Below, one piece after another: positions 25,546 through 35,424 of a DNA stretch of 64,000 nt (position 1 is the first letter of the stretch; each line of letters opens with the position of its first letter). The DNA is from Dolosigranulum savutiense (GTDB lineage: Bacteria; Bacillota; Bacilli; Lactobacillales; Carnobacteriaceae_A), in contig NZ_CP142435.1 in NCBI RefSeq assembly GCF_039830095.1, forward strand, positions 1,178,001 through 1,242,000, given 5' to 3'. The notes under the pieces were generated by a model. It did no database searches. It saw only the letters and a program-made list of their open reading frames with translations, and was not told where the DNA came from. Position numbers and translations under genes: made by a program.

Positions 25546-27498
25546 CTAGTTCATCGTTAATGCTTCTAATGTTTCTTGCAGCTCTTCCCATTCTTCCATT
25601 AAGTCGAGTTGCTGGGCTTCTAGTGCTTGCGTGCGGTCAGTGAGCTCTTGCAGCCGTTCAGGATTTTGATAAATAGCTGGGTCACTCAATTCATTGGCTA
25701 AGCGAGCAATCGATGCTTCGATTTCAGTTAATTGGTCCTCAATCTCATTGGAACGGCGTGTTAATTTACGGTGCTTACTTTGGCGTTCTTTTAATGCTTG
25801 TCGATCAAGTGTCGCTGATGTGACAGAAGATGGTTCATTAGAAGAGGATGCTGGCTCATCTTGGCCTAAGTTGGCAAGAGCTTCCAACTCTTCTTTTTTC
25901 TGCAAGTAGTAGTCGTAGTCGCCCAAGTAGACCGTGATACCGTCCGGGTTGATTTCATAGACTCTGTTCGCGATACGGTTAATAAAGTATCGGTCATGCG
26001 AGACAAATAGCAAGGTACCCGTGAAGTCGGATAAGGCATTCTCTAAGACTTCCTTGGAATCAATATCTAAGTGGTTCGTTGGCTCATCGAGAATGAGGCA
26101 GTTGTTCTGTTCGATCGCTAGCTTAGCTAGTGCCACTCGAGCCCGCTCGCCCCCACTTAATGTGCCGATTCGCTTCTCAACATCTTCACCCGAGAACAAG
26201 AAATTTCCCAACAAGGTTCTAATCGTGACTTCATCAACTTGTGGATGATCATCCCACAGTTCCATTAGAATAGATTTTTGGCGGTTAAGATGTAATTGTT
26301 CTTGATCATAATAGCCTATATCGACTTTGGTTCCGTGTGAGATATGGCCGGCAAGAGGCTCTAACTGATCGGTTAGTGTCTTCAGCAAAGTGGTCTTCCC
26401 AGTTCCATTTGGCCCGACGAGTGCAATGCGATCGCCTTTACGAATATCAAGATCGATATGACTTGCGAGAGGAGGTGCAGCTGGATAGCCGATTGCTAGA
26501 TTATCAGTCTGGAGGACAATATCACCAGATGAGCGTTCAGTCTGGAAGGAAAAAGAAGCGGATTGGTTATCTTCCTCTGGTTTTTCAATTTTATCCATTT
26601 TCTGAAGTTTTTTACGGCGTGATTGCGCTCGCTTCGTCGTTGAAGCGCGGACAAGATTTTTTTGGATAAAATCTTCCATCTCACTAATTTTTTTCTGTTG
26701 CTTTTCGTATTCTTTCCATTGTCTTTGGATTTGTTCGGCCTTCAGATCAAGATAAGTTGAATAATTACCCGGGAAGTGCTGGACATTTTGCATGCTGACT
26801 TCATAGACTTCGGTAATGACATGATCTAAGAAATAACGGTCGTGTGAGACGATGAGTAAGGCGCCTTGATAATTTTTTAAGAAACTTTCAAGCCATGAAA
26901 GGGTATCGATATCAAGGTGGTTCGTGGGCTCGTCTAGGATGAGTAAGTCTTTTTTCTCGAGCAGCAATTTAGCTAAGGCGAGACGCGTCTTCTGACCACC
27001 AGAGAGGGTGTTAATAGGCTTGTCAAAGTCTTCTTCATAGAAGCGAAAACCGTGTAATACCATCCGGATATCACTCTGATAACTGTACCCTCCAAGTTGT
27101 CTGAAGCGAACTTGCATGTTGTCATATTGTGTCATCACGTCTTGATAGTCTTCGCTAACAGGATCAAGTTGGCTAATCCGTTCTTCAGTTCGGCGCATAT
27201 TTTTTTCGAGTTCAATAACGGGTTCGAAGACCGCCAGCATCTCTTCCATAATTGTACGCTCAGATTCTAAGCCGGTATGTTGGTCTAAGAAGCCAATCGT
27301 TAAGTCTTTGCGCTTGGAGATGCGACCTTCATCCGGCTCTTCAATCCCAGCTAAGATGTGTAATAGTGTAGACTTACCCGCTCCATTGCGCCCGACTAAA
27401 CCGATCCGCGCACCGCTCTTCACTTCTAAATTCACTTGATCGAACAAAATTTCTGCCCCAAAATATCGTGCTACATTCGACGCTTGTAATAAAATCAT
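25546..27498 (-). CDS. ABC-F family ATPase (YdiF-like)
   Basis: 650-residue soluble protein with two ABC domains and no membrane part. Walker A motifs GRNGAGKST (about 36-44) and GPNGTGKTT (about 364-372), signatures LSGGQKTRLALA and LSGGERARVALA, and two DEPTNHLDID motifs are intact. A charged P-site-tRNA-interaction-type linker separates them, and the last 90 residues form a coiled coil. ABC-F proteins act on stalled ribosomes or give antibiotic resistance; the housekeeping YdiF/Uup-like type is most likely here because of length and C-terminal coil. Confidence 0.92.
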   Translation of the reverse strand: MILLQASNVARYFGAEILFDQVNLEVKSGARIGLVGRNGAGKSTLLHILAGIEEPDEGRISKRKDLTIGFLDQHTGLESERTIMEEMLAVFEPVIELEKNMRRTEERISQLDPVSEDYQDVMTQYDNMQVRFRQLGGYSYQSDIRMVLHGFRFYEEDFDKPINTLSGGQKTRLALAKLLLEKKDLLILDEPTNHLDIDTLSWLESFLKNYQGALLIVSHDRYFLDHVITEVYEVSMQNVQHFPGNYSTYLDLKAEQIQRQWKEYEKQQKKISEMEDFIQKNLVRASTTKRAQSRRKKLQKMDKIEKPEEDNQSASFSFQTERSSGDIVLQTDNLAIGYPAAPPLASHIDLDIRKGDRIALVGPNGTGKTTLLKTLTDQLEPLAGHISHGTKVDIGYYDQEQLHLNRQKSILMELWDDHPQVDEVTIRTLLGNFLFSGEDVEKRIGTLSGGERARVALAKLAIEQNNCLILDEPTNHLDIDSKEVLENALSDFTGTLLFVSHDRYFINRIANRVYEINPDGITVYLGDYDYYLQKKEELEALANLGQDEPASSSNEPSSVTSATLDRQALKERQSKHRKLTRRSNEIEDQLTEIEASIARLANELSDPAIYQNPERLQELTDRTQALEAQQLDLMEEWEELQETLEALTMN

Positions 27499-27527
27499 TC
27501 TTATCGCTCCATTCGTCTGTTCTACCC

Positions 27528-28163
27528 TTAAGAGGGGACATCTACTTCTATATACGCTTCGTTTCCTAACGTATACTCCCCATTACCATTCAACCATTCT
27601 GTCGTTATTTCTTTAAAGCTATCAACTTCCTCAACCTCAACAAAACATTCAAAGGTGACAACCTCTGTATACTGAATATCATGCAAGATAAAGTCAGAAT
27701 TATTTAATTTATTCTCTAAGCTACCACTTAAGGTATAGTCTACTTCTAAATAAATTTGTTGTAATAATTTGCGTTCAACCACACCTAACGCATCAATAGC
27801 CTCATTCACGGCACCGCTATATGCTCGAATAAGCCCGCCCGCTCCTAATTTTGTCCCACCAAAATAACGCGTCACTACGGCAGTCACATTTCTTAAGTCA
27901 CGCTTTTTCAGGATATCTAACATCGGCACACCCGCTGTTCCACTGGGTTCACCATCATCATGCGCCCGCTGGATTTGGTTGTTCTGACCAATAACATAAG
28001 CCGAACAATTATGCGTGGCTTTCCAATGTTCTTTTTTGACCTTCTCAATAAAAGCTTGTGCTTCGTCTTCGTTATTTGTTCGTTTAAGTGCACAAATAAA
28101 GCGTGATTTTTTAATCTCAATCTCGTGACTACCGGCTTGTTTGATTGTTTGATAATTTTTCAT
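27528..28163 (-). CDS. YigZ/IMPACT (UPF0029) family protein
   Basis: 211-residue protein. The N-terminal UPF0029 domain has AHDDGEPSGTAGVPMLDIL and VTRYFGGTKLGAGGLIRAY, the family signatures; a C-terminal alpha-beta domain (DUF1949) follows. Related IMPACT proteins bind translation regulators in eukaryotes; the bacterial role is uncertain. AAAGGTG seven bases before ATG 28163 decides the start over a GTG at 28172. Confidence 0.92.
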   Translation of the reverse strand: MKNYQTIKQAGSHEIEIKKSRFICALKRTNNEDEAQAFIEKVKKEHWKATHNCSAYVIGQNNQIQRAHDDGEPSGTAGVPMLDILKKRDLRNVTAVVTRYFGGTKLGAGGLIRAYSGAVNEAIDALGVVERKLLQQIYLEVDYTLSGSLENKLNNSDFILHDIQYTEVVTFECFVEVEEVDSFKEITTEWLNGNGEYTLGNEAYIEVDVPS

Positions 28164-28280
28164 TTCGTTCACCTTTTCAAAAATTGACTAGTTAGTATAT
28201 AATAGTATAAGGATCATCTATCCTATTGTACAAGAAATGAAGAGATCTTTAAATAGTAATGTGAGGAGGTGGCAGTAGAA

Positions 28281-29141
28281 ATGCCTAATATTGCGATTGT
28301 AACAGATAGTACGGCTTATCTGAGTGAAGAAGATAAACAGACATATACTATTCATACAGTCCCCTTGTCAATTTCTTTTGGTCAGGAGACATACCGAGAA
28401 GTGGTCGATATACAGACAGATGTGTTCTATGAGCGCATGCGCGAGGAAGAGGAATTGCCGACCAGTTCCCAGCCAGCTATCGGGGAATTTATCTCACTCT
28501 ATGAATCGTTGGCAGAGACCCATGATAGTATTATTAGCATTCATTTATCCGGTCAAATTTCGGGGACTTACCAATCAGCTAAGAGTGCAGGTGAAATGAT
28601 TGAGCAAGCAACAGTATACGCAGTTGATTCGAAGATTACAACTTATGCGCAAGGCCAATTAGTTATTCAAGCAGCAATGATGGCTGAACAAGGGTGTTCG
28701 GTGGATGAAATCTTAACAACATTAGAACGAATGATTGACCGTACGAATGCTTTGTTCGTTGTGGATGACTTGACCAACCTAATTAAGGGCGGACGTATTT
28801 CAAAATTTGCCGGTAGCATGGCAACCTTTTTGAAAATTAAGCCAGTTTTAACGTTTGAAGCAGGCGAAATTGTGCCAAAAGAAAAAATACGTACCAAGAA
28901 GAAGGCGATAGCGCATATTAAGCGCGACTTTGATGACATGGTGAGCGAAGTAGATTACCCACTACAAGCAACCATTGTTCATGCCCAAGTGGATAAAGAA
29001 GCCACAGAATTGTTAACAGAATTACAAGCAACTTATCCCGAGATTGATTTTAATATGAGCTACTTTGGGCCTGTAATTGGTGTTCATGTTGGTGAGGGAG
29101 CTATCGGCATTACTTGGACGATTGACCCGAATCGTGAGTAA
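28281..29141 (+). CDS. DegV family fatty-acid-binding protein (FakB-like)
   Basis: 287-residue DegV-fold protein that presents fatty acids to the kinase FakA. The N-terminus PNIAIVTDSTAYLSEED, the IHLSGQISGTYQSA motif, and NLIKGGRISKF match the family. AGGAGG precedes ATG 28281; an in-frame GTG at 28269 is too close to that site. TTGACT at 28184 and TATAAG at 28206 with 16-base spacing may be its promoter. No fakA lies nearby. Confidence 0.93.
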   Translation: MPNIAIVTDSTAYLSEEDKQTYTIHTVPLSISFGQETYREVVDIQTDVFYERMREEEELPTSSQPAIGEFISLYESLAETHDSIISIHLSGQISGTYQSAKSAGEMIEQATVYAVDSKITTYAQGQLVIQAAMMAEQGCSVDEILTTLERMIDRTNALFVVDDLTNLIKGGRISKFAGSMATFLKIKPVLTFEAGEIVPKEKIRTKKKAIAHIKRDFDDMVSEVDYPLQATIVHAQVDKEATELLTELQATYPEIDFNMSYFGPVIGVHVGEGAIGITWTIDPNRE

Positions 29142-29180
29142 GAGAATATATTGAAGATATTGTTTGAATAGAGACAGAAG

Positions 29181-29224
29181 CACAGAACTGTTAAGGCTTA
29201 CCGCTATTAGTTCTGTGTTTTTTT
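29181..29224 (+). terminator. Terminator after the DegV gene
   Basis: CACAGAACT (29181-29189) pairs with AGTTCTGTG (29209-29217), followed by eight T. Confidence 0.88.
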
Positions 29225-29279
29225 GATGTTAAAACCATTATTTCTTATTATAGTGTACTTAATAGATGAGGGGTGAGAG

Positions 29280-30638
29280 ATGATGGATTACTTATACGGA
29301 CGTGCATTGTTAAAGCAAGAGATTCCCGAGAAGTATTGGCCAGAATTGGCACAGGCAGATGTTCAGACATTATCTGGTGTGATTGAACAAGGAGGAAAAT
29401 GGCTGTGTCGGCGTTGCCAAAGTGTGGTGAAACCGATCGAGCCTAATTATTGTCTGACTTGTGGGGAAGCAGCGTGTGGGTATTGTACCCAGTGTCTGCA
29501 GATGGGGAAGGTGAAGCGGTGTAGTACCTTCTATCATGTGCCAGAACCGAATAAATTTCCTTTGCTAAGCTGTTCGCAGCTTGCTTGGCAAGGAACGCTC
29601 TCTGAACAACAAGCAACGGCCGCTCAAGATATTATCAAGACGATTCAACAACGCCAGACGCGACTGCTCTGGGCAGTTGCGGGAGCGGGGAAGACCGAGA
29701 TGTTATTTAAAGGAATTGATTATGCTCTCCAGCAGGGCTTGCGAATAGGGTTAGCTTCACCGCGAGTAGATGTGTGCTTGGAGTTGGCTCCGCGCTTGCA
29801 GTCAGCTTTTCCCGATCATCCAGTTGCACTTCTGTACGGTGATATGGAAGAACCGTATCAATACCGGCAGTTGACGATTGCCACCACGCATCAATTATTT
29901 CGCTTCCAGGATGCGTTCGATGTGCTGATTATCGATGAGATTGACGCGTTCCCCTATCATAATGATCGAGCGCTCCAAACCGCTACTCAAAAAGCACGCA
30001 AGCTGGAATCAGCGCTCATTTATTTATCAGCCACACCGGACCAGACGATGCAACGTCAAGTGAAGCAGGGAAAACTGCTGGCCACGATTCTACCAGCACG
30101 CTATCACGCTCATCCCTTGCCCGTTCCAGTCGGTAAGCGTTGTGGGAACTGGGAGACTGCACTGCTTAACGGCACAACGAATGCAATCTTGAAGAACATG
30201 ACAGAACTCCTTAATCAAAACCGTTGCTTCCTCGTCTTCGTGCCAAATATCCAGTGGGTGCTTAAGTGGGAACAACAGCTGCTAGAGACATTCCCCGAAG
30301 CAACGTTCGAAGTAGTCTATTCAAGTGATCCTAATCGGAAGGAGAAGGTGATCAAGATGCGAGAAGGCATGCTTGATTTCCTTATTAGTACAACAATCTT
30401 AGAACGTGGCGTCACCTTTAAAAATATTGATGTATTAGTTGTAGGTAGTGATGATCGTATTTTTACGGAATCCTCTTTAGTTCAAATTGCCGGACGTGCC
30501 GGACGTTCACCACAGTTTCCAACAGGGGATGTCATCTATTACTACACCCAATGGACAAAAGCGATGAAACGTGCCATTAAACAAATTAAGACCATGAATC
30601 ATCTCGCACGGAAGCGAGGCTTGATAAGCGATGACTGA
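29280..30638 (+). CDS. comFA: Competence helicase ComFA
   Basis: 452-residue superfamily 2 ATPase that powers uptake of transforming DNA. Seven cysteines between residues 43 and 72 form the family zinc cluster (CRRC, CLTCGEAACGYC). Walker A AVAGAGKTE (132-140), DEID (219-222) and LSATP are intact, and the C-terminal helicase half ends with QIAGRAGRSP. The gene overlaps comFC by eight bases. The open state of both genes suggests competence is functional or recently so. No ComX-type cin box is visible upstream. Confidence 0.95.
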   Translation: MMDYLYGRALLKQEIPEKYWPELAQADVQTLSGVIEQGGKWLCRRCQSVVKPIEPNYCLTCGEAACGYCTQCLQMGKVKRCSTFYHVPEPNKFPLLSCSQLAWQGTLSEQQATAAQDIIKTIQQRQTRLLWAVAGAGKTEMLFKGIDYALQQGLRIGLASPRVDVCLELAPRLQSAFPDHPVALLYGDMEEPYQYRQLTIATTHQLFRFQDAFDVLIIDEIDAFPYHNDRALQTATQKARKLESALIYLSATPDQTMQRQVKQGKLLATILPARYHAHPLPVPVGKRCGNWETALLNGTTNAILKNMTELLNQNRCFLVFVPNIQWVLKWEQQLLETFPEATFEVVYSSDPNRKEKVIKMREGMLDFLISTTILERGVTFKNIDVLVVGSDDRIFTESSLVQIAGRAGRSPQFPTGDVIYYYTQWTKAMKRAIKQIKTMNHLARKRGLISDD

Positions 30639-31326
30639 TACGTGCTTGCATTGTGGAACGGAATTAATAACGCGTCCGACATTAATGAAGCTATTGTTAC
30701 TTAAAAAACCAGCCCAAAGCATGCTGTGTTCCGTCTGTCTGAATAAATTTGCTCCCTTATTGACCACACATAACTGTCCAGGATGTTGGCGACAGATGAC
30801 GGAGGCGGGCTATTGCTCGGACTGTCAGAGGTGGCTACAGCACTTCCCAAAACAGATTGTCAACCACCGGGCATTGTATGCGTATAATGACTTTGCCCGG
30901 GAGTGGATGCATACGTTCAAGCGACTCGGAGATGTACGGTATGGACAAGTCTTTAGCGAGCCGCTCCAGCAATTAATCACCACTCATTTTCCTAACTATA
31001 CCTTAGTGCCTATTCCGAGTAGCCAGTCCAGCTTGACCAAGCGTGGATTTAATCAAATTCATGTGATGTTAGATGCACTGAACCAACCTTACGATTCGGT
31101 CTTAGAGCATGTCGGATCGGGTCCCAATCAAGCCTCTAAGACAAGACAAGAACGTCTCAGTAGTCAGCAACCTTTTCAAGTAATCGAAGCAAGACAATCT
31201 TCATTACCAGCTGCCGCCTTACTTGTTGATGATGTCTACACGACGGGACGGACAATCTATCATGCCAAAGAAGCCTTACTGAACGCCGGTGTTAAGAACA
31301 TAGGAAGCCTGTCAATTTTCCGATAA
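30631..31326 (+). CDS. comFC: ComFC, PRTase-fold competence protein
   Basis: 231-residue protein with N-terminal cysteine pairs (CLHC, CSVC, CPGC, CSDC) and a type I PRTase fold whose PRPP motif is LLVDDVYTTGRT near the C-terminus. It interacts with ComFA and is needed for single-stranded DNA import or processing. It overlaps comFA by eight bases, indicating translational coupling. Confidence 0.95.
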   Translation: MTDTCLHCGTELITRPTLMKLLLLKKPAQSMLCSVCLNKFAPLLTTHNCPGCWRQMTEAGYCSDCQRWLQHFPKQIVNHRALYAYNDFAREWMHTFKRLGDVRYGQVFSEPLQQLITTHFPNYTLVPIPSSQSSLTKRGFNQIHVMLDALNQPYDSVLEHVGSGPNQASKTRQERLSSQQPFQVIEARQSSLPAAALLVDDVYTTGRTIYHAKEALLNAGVKNIGSLSIFR

Positions 31327-31346
31327 AAAGGGAAAAGGGCTTTGCC

Positions 31347-31375
31347 TTGAAATTTGAAGCGTTAACATATATAAT
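31347..31375 (+). promoter_or_regulatory. Promoter of hpf
   Basis: TTGAAA at 31347-31352 and TATAAT at 31370-31375 are 17 bases apart. The leader to the hpf start is about 70 bases. Confidence 0.7.
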
Positions 31376-31449
31376 AAAGGTACAGTAAGTGGTTGAGGGT
31401 TGGCCAGCTATTACTGATATAGGCAAGATATTAGAAAGGGTGTAGTACT

Positions 31450-32031
31450 ATGTTAAGATATAACGTTCGTGGAGAGAATATAGAGGTTACCGACGCAATT
31501 CGCGAGTATGTAGAGGCGAAAGTTGGTAAAGTTGAGAAGTACTTCACAGATGTACCGGAAGCGAATGCGCATGTTAATTTGAAGACGTATTCTGACAAAA
31601 CGGCAAAAGTTGAAGTGACCATTCCTCTCCCCAATGTAGTGCTTCGAGCTGAGGAAACATCACCAGATATGTACGGTAGTGTGGACTTAGTGAGTGATAA
31701 ATTAGAAAGACAAATTCGTAAATATAAAACAAAAGTAAATCGTCGTCAACGCCGCCAAACAGTTGAAGCACCAGAACCAGTCGATCCGGATCTACTCGAT
31801 ACACATGTAGAAGGTCTTGATGGTGAAGAGACAGAACAATTAGAGAGCGATGCAGGGGTCGAGATTGTCCGCACGAAGCAACTAGACTTGAAACCAATGC
31901 ATGCCGAAGAAGCTGTCTTACAGATGGATATGTTAGGCCACGACTTCTTTATCTTCGAGGATGCTGAGACAGAGAGCACGAACATTGTCTACAAGCGTCA
32001 TGATGGCAAATACGGCCTATTAGAAACCTAA
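31450..32031 (+). CDS. hpf: Long-form ribosome hibernation promoting factor
   Basis: 193-residue protein that dimerises 70S ribosomes into inactive 100S particles. The N-terminal RMF/YfiA-like domain (1-100, LRYNVRGENIEVTDAIREYVEAK without interruption) is joined by a charged linker to the C-terminal dimerisation domain (about 135-190, QLDLKPMHAEEAVLQMDMLGHDFF). A single gene with its own promoter and terminator; stationary-phase or stress induction is likely from the family. Confidence 0.96.
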   Translation: MLRYNVRGENIEVTDAIREYVEAKVGKVEKYFTDVPEANAHVNLKTYSDKTAKVEVTIPLPNVVLRAEETSPDMYGSVDLVSDKLERQIRKYKTKVNRRQRRQTVEAPEPVDPDLLDTHVEGLDGEETEQLESDAGVEIVRTKQLDLKPMHAEEAVLQMDMLGHDFFIFEDAETESTNIVYKRHDGKYGLLET

Positions 32032-32071
32032 AAAATATTAGTCACATTAAAGTTGATGAATACGAATCATT

Positions 32072-32117
32072 AAAAAGCCCGCTCCATTACTGATATTAGT
32101 CGTGGAGCGGGCTTTTT
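32072..32117. terminator. Bidirectional terminator between hpf and the GHR-like gene
   Basis: AAAAAGCCCGCTCCA (32072-32086) pairs perfectly with TGGAGCGGGCTTTTT (32103-32117), giving a T tract on either strand. Confidence 0.93.
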
Positions 32118-32123
32118 GTTTAT

Positions 32124-33068
32124 TTAGATTGATTCGTTAACTAATAAATCTAGGTCTGGACCAGCAGGGATGATTTGGTTCGGGTTAATCATCGTATGAC
32201 TCTTGTAGTAATGTGTCTGGATATGATCGAAGTTAACGGTATCCGCCAGATTTTCATAGTTATAAATCCGCTTCGTATACTCCCATAAGTACGGATATTC
32301 CGTTAAGTGATGCAAGTTACACTTAAAATGACCGAAATAAACATGTTCGAAGCGAATCAATGTAGTGAAGAGGCGGATATCCGCTTCCGTGAGTTGATCG
32401 CCAACGAGATAGTCTTGATGTTCCAAGCGGTCGTTTAATTTGGCTAGAGCATCATCGACATGTTGTGCTTCCTTTTCGTAGACTTGTTGCTCGGTTGCAA
32501 AGCCCGCTTTATAGACCCCGTTATTCACATGATCGTACACATAGTCATTGATATCATTGATTTCATCACGCGAGTCTGCTGGGTAATAATCCCCTGGTGT
32601 TGCACCGATTTCATCAAAGGCGGTATTCATCATTCGAATAATATCGGATGATTCATTGTTGACGATCGTGTCCGTTTTTTTATCATAGAGGACCGGAACG
32701 GTAACGCGCCCTGAATAGGTCGGATCAACATGGGTGTAAATTTCGTGCATATAATCGGCATCCATAATGGGATCCGCTATTACACCGGGGCCATCCTCGA
32801 ATGTCCAGCCGTGTTCTAACATCACAGGATTAACGACTGAAAGTGAAATAATCTCTTCCAAGCCTTTTAACTTTCGCATCATTAAGCAACGTGATGCCCA
32901 AGGACATGCTAGGCAGACATACAAATGATAGCGCCCAGCTTCCGGCTGAAACTTCCCATCCTTACTGATCCAATCTCTGAACTGTGCATCTTCTCGAATA
33001 AATTTCCCATCATTATCTTCCGTGTTGTACCACTCATCGTGCCACACACCATCTACTAATAATCCCAT
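32124..33068 (-). CDS. Glutathionyl-hydroquinone reductase-like GST (YqjG/ECM4 type)
   Basis: 314-residue omega-class GST relative. The motif CLACPWASR (52-60) carries the catalytic CPWA cysteine (Cys55) of glutathionyl-hydroquinone reductases, and the thioredoxin fold is followed by an all-helical C-terminal domain. Such enzymes reduce glutathionyl-hydroquinones; in a Gram-positive host the thiol donor may differ. AAGGAG precedes ATG 33068. The gene is alone, with about 210 bp of empty DNA upstream. Confidence 0.92.
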   Translation of the reverse strand: MGLLVDGVWHDEWYNTEDNDGKFIREDAQFRDWISKDGKFQPEAGRYHLYVCLACPWASRCLMMRKLKGLEEIISLSVVNPVMLEHGWTFEDGPGVIADPIMDADYMHEIYTHVDPTYSGRVTVPVLYDKKTDTIVNNESSDIIRMMNTAFDEIGATPGDYYPADSRDEINDINDYVYDHVNNGVYKAGFATEQQVYEKEAQHVDDALAKLNDRLEHQDYLVGDQLTEADIRLFTTLIRFEHVYFGHFKCNLHHLTEYPYLWEYTKRIYNYENLADTVNFDHIQTHYYKSHTMINPNQIIPAGPDLDLLVNESI

Positions 33069-33279
33069 CAATATCCACTCCTTTATACTTCCGAATTATA
33101 AGCTATTAATGCCCTACAATCAACTCATACCCACTTCCGAGTCAAGCGACTTATCGCTCCATAATTACCTTAAAAATTTTCCCGATCAGTTAACTGCCGA
33201 ACACTGTCTCCTCACAATGGGGTCTTGTAATGAATACATTAGATTTAGTTGCAAGAAGCGTAACATAGGGATCCTCTTT

Positions 33280-34632
33280 TTACGGATTAACGGACTCTAA
33301 GGTCATAATAGCTTCAAAATATTGTCCTGGTTCACTGGCCAGATTCAGTTTTCCACCATGAATTGTAGCAATCTGGTTGACGACAATTAAGCCAATGCCA
33401 TTGTTTCGAGCGGTTAGAATATCAGGTTGGTTGAGCCTTGAGAGTACCTCTTGTAGGCGATCAGCTGAGGTCCCAATACCAGTGTCGCGGATAGACAACT
33501 GCGTGAAGTGATCAAATGGTTGAATAGAAATACTAATGTGACACCCTTGTGGATTATGATGAATCGCATTATAGATTAGGTTATGGAGCATTCGGTCAAA
33601 CATCTTACGTTCCATCCGCACATAAATTGGGTGATCGATATGATCAACATTGAACTGAAAGGTGTATAAGTCATAAGCATTCATATTGATTAGCTCTACA
33701 ATAAATTCTCGCGTTGCAGCGACTACATCAATATCTTCTAGCTGATTTTTGTAAGTCTCACTTTGTAGCCGATTGATTACATTTAAATCATTTATTAAAT
33801 TTTCAATATAGCGACTTTCTTTTTGGATAGTTTGGAGCCAGCGTTTATCTTTAGGATGAGTTGTGCGACCTTCTAGTAAATTAGCATAGGTGAAAATAAC
33901 AGATAAAGGAGTTTTTAAGTCGTGGGTGATGCCCGCAAGCCACTGCTGACGAAATTGTTGACTAGCTTTAAGTAATTGATCTGATTTATTCAAGGCCTGT
34001 GTAATGGTTTCTAGTCCGCTAATGTGAGGAATACGATCCTCCAGGCCATCTGGAAGTGCCTCAATACCATCAACAATGGGGTCCAGCTTGCTCTTTATGC
34101 GCCAGCGTGTATACAGATATAACCCCGCAATCATTAACAAATTAACACTAATAATACCCATAATAATAAACGGGACTTTTTTAAGAAAAGATTGTTGCCA
34201 ATAATTAGCCGTGAAACGGATATAGCTATCTTTCGGGAAGCCAAGGACTAAGATATCTCCAGAATCCAGTATATGTGAGAATACAGGATAATCGTTTAAA
34301 TAAAACCGGGAAAATTGCAGGATATCTACTCGTGAGAATTGCGCTGGAATAGTTGCAGGTGTTTCAAATGTTCCGCTTACTTCTCCAGTGTCTTGATCAA
34401 TTACGATGGACCAAATATGATTTTCATGCAATAGAGTTTGGCCGGCTTCAGATAATACATAGGTTTCATCGTTTCGGCTCACTTCACGCACAGTTGCCGC
34501 TAAGATTTCGGTAGCTGATTCATCTTGAACGTTATATTGCACAAGCGTCCCCAATAAAATCACGTTGAATACGATAATTCCCACTAAGACGAGGAAGAAG
34601 TATTGAATATTGCGCCAGAGAGAGTGCTTCAT
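33280..34632 (-). CDS. Sensor histidine kinase of the ABC-linked two-component system
   Basis: 450-residue membrane kinase. Two transmembrane helices (about 11-31 and 155-175) flank an extracellular sensor of about 120 residues. The phosphoacceptor is His237 in GITHDLKTP, and the ATPase domain shows the N box LIYNAIHHN and DTGIGTSADRL. It lies one base after the response regulator stop and is transcribed divergently from an ABC operon of lantibiotic-immunity type, which suggests it senses a cell-wall-active peptide. The extracellular domain is too large for the intramembrane-sensing BceS group. Confidence 0.93.
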   Translation of the reverse strand: MKHSLWRNIQYFFLVLVGIIVFNVILLGTLVQYNVQDESATEILAATVREVSRNDETYVLSEAGQTLLHENHIWSIVIDQDTGEVSGTFETPATIPAQFSRVDILQFSRFYLNDYPVFSHILDSGDILVLGFPKDSYIRFTANYWQQSFLKKVPFIIMGIISVNLLMIAGLYLYTRWRIKSKLDPIVDGIEALPDGLEDRIPHISGLETITQALNKSDQLLKASQQFRQQWLAGITHDLKTPLSVIFTYANLLEGRTTHPKDKRWLQTIQKESRYIENLINDLNVINRLQSETYKNQLEDIDVVAATREFIVELINMNAYDLYTFQFNVDHIDHPIYVRMERKMFDRMLHNLIYNAIHHNPQGCHISISIQPFDHFTQLSIRDTGIGTSADRLQEVLSRLNQPDILTARNNGIGLIVVNQIATIHGGKLNLASEPGQYFEAIMTLESVNP

Positions 34633-34633
34633 G

Positions 34634-35344
34634 TTAGAGACTCCCTTCGTCTAACGCTAGCCGGTAACCGAGACCTTTAAGCGTTAAGATAACTTCAGGA
34701 TTAGAGGGATCTTGTTCAATTTTTTCACGCAGACGCCTGATATGAACCATAAGTGAATTCTCCTGACCGAAGTGGTTAATGCCCCAGACGCTTTGGCACA
34801 AGCTATCTACAGAGATAATTTGATTAGGACGATGCATCAGTGCTTCAAGTACCTTCAGCTCAGTCGGACTAATTCGCATAATCTCCTGCCCATGTATAAC
34901 GATGGCCTTATCAAAGTCAATCACTCTGTCCGGAAGTTCAACGATACGCTTTTCGTTAAGATAGGCTCGGCGCAACAGAGACTGTACCCGTGCGACTAAC
35001 ATCTTCGGTAAAAATGGCTTTGTTAAATAATCATCTCCACCGACCATTAATCCTTTCACTTCATCATCTGCAGTATCTTTGGCAGTCAAGAATAGAATCG
35101 GTATATCAGAAAATTCGCGCACGTATGTTGCTAGGTCATAGCCATTTCCATCCGGCAACATAATATCCAAAATCACTAAATCTACCGTACCTGTTTCAAT
35201 TTTCTGAATGCCTTCTTCGTAAGTATACGCCCCATCAATATTGAAAAATCCTTGTGTATTCAAAGCCTCCCGCGTGGACTCATGGAGCACTCGATCATCA
35301 TCAACAATCAATATTCGTTTATTGGCGAAAGACTTCACTCGCAT
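34634..35344 (-). CDS. OmpR-family response regulator
   Basis: 236-residue regulator. The receiver has acidic residues in IVDDD (about 13-17), phosphoacceptor Asp60 in LVILDIMLPDG, and Lys in FLTAKD; a winged-helix DNA-binding domain follows (MVHIRRLREKIEQDP). The start is uncertain: ATG 35344 follows a weak GAGAG, and an ATG at 35371 has no site. Its likely binding sites are the four TAAGG repeats at 35425-35461, upstream of the divergent ABC operon. Confidence 0.93.
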   Translation of the reverse strand: MRVKSFANKRILIVDDDRVLHESTREALNTQGFFNIDGAYTYEEGIQKIETGTVDLVILDIMLPDGNGYDLATYVREFSDIPILFLTAKDTADDEVKGLMVGGDDYLTKPFLPKMLVARVQSLLRRAYLNEKRIVELPDRVIDFDKAIVIHGQEIMRISPTELKVLEALMHRPNQIISVDSLCQSVWGINHFGQENSLMVHIRRLREKIEQDPSNPEVILTLKGLGYRLALDEGSL

Positions 35345-35424
35345 CACACCATCACTCTCGCTTTCATTCAACTTAACTTTATTGTAGCACAGAATATTGC
35401 GGAATTTTGGTTAAAAACAAATCT

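Noticed and set aside
29142-29279. ComX-type cin box before comFA
   Set aside because: No TACGAATA-like sequence is present between the DegV terminator and the comFA start.
33022-33300. 92-codon plus-strand frame upstream of the GHR-like gene
   Set aside because: No ribosome site, antisense to two gene ends, composition unlike coding DNA.
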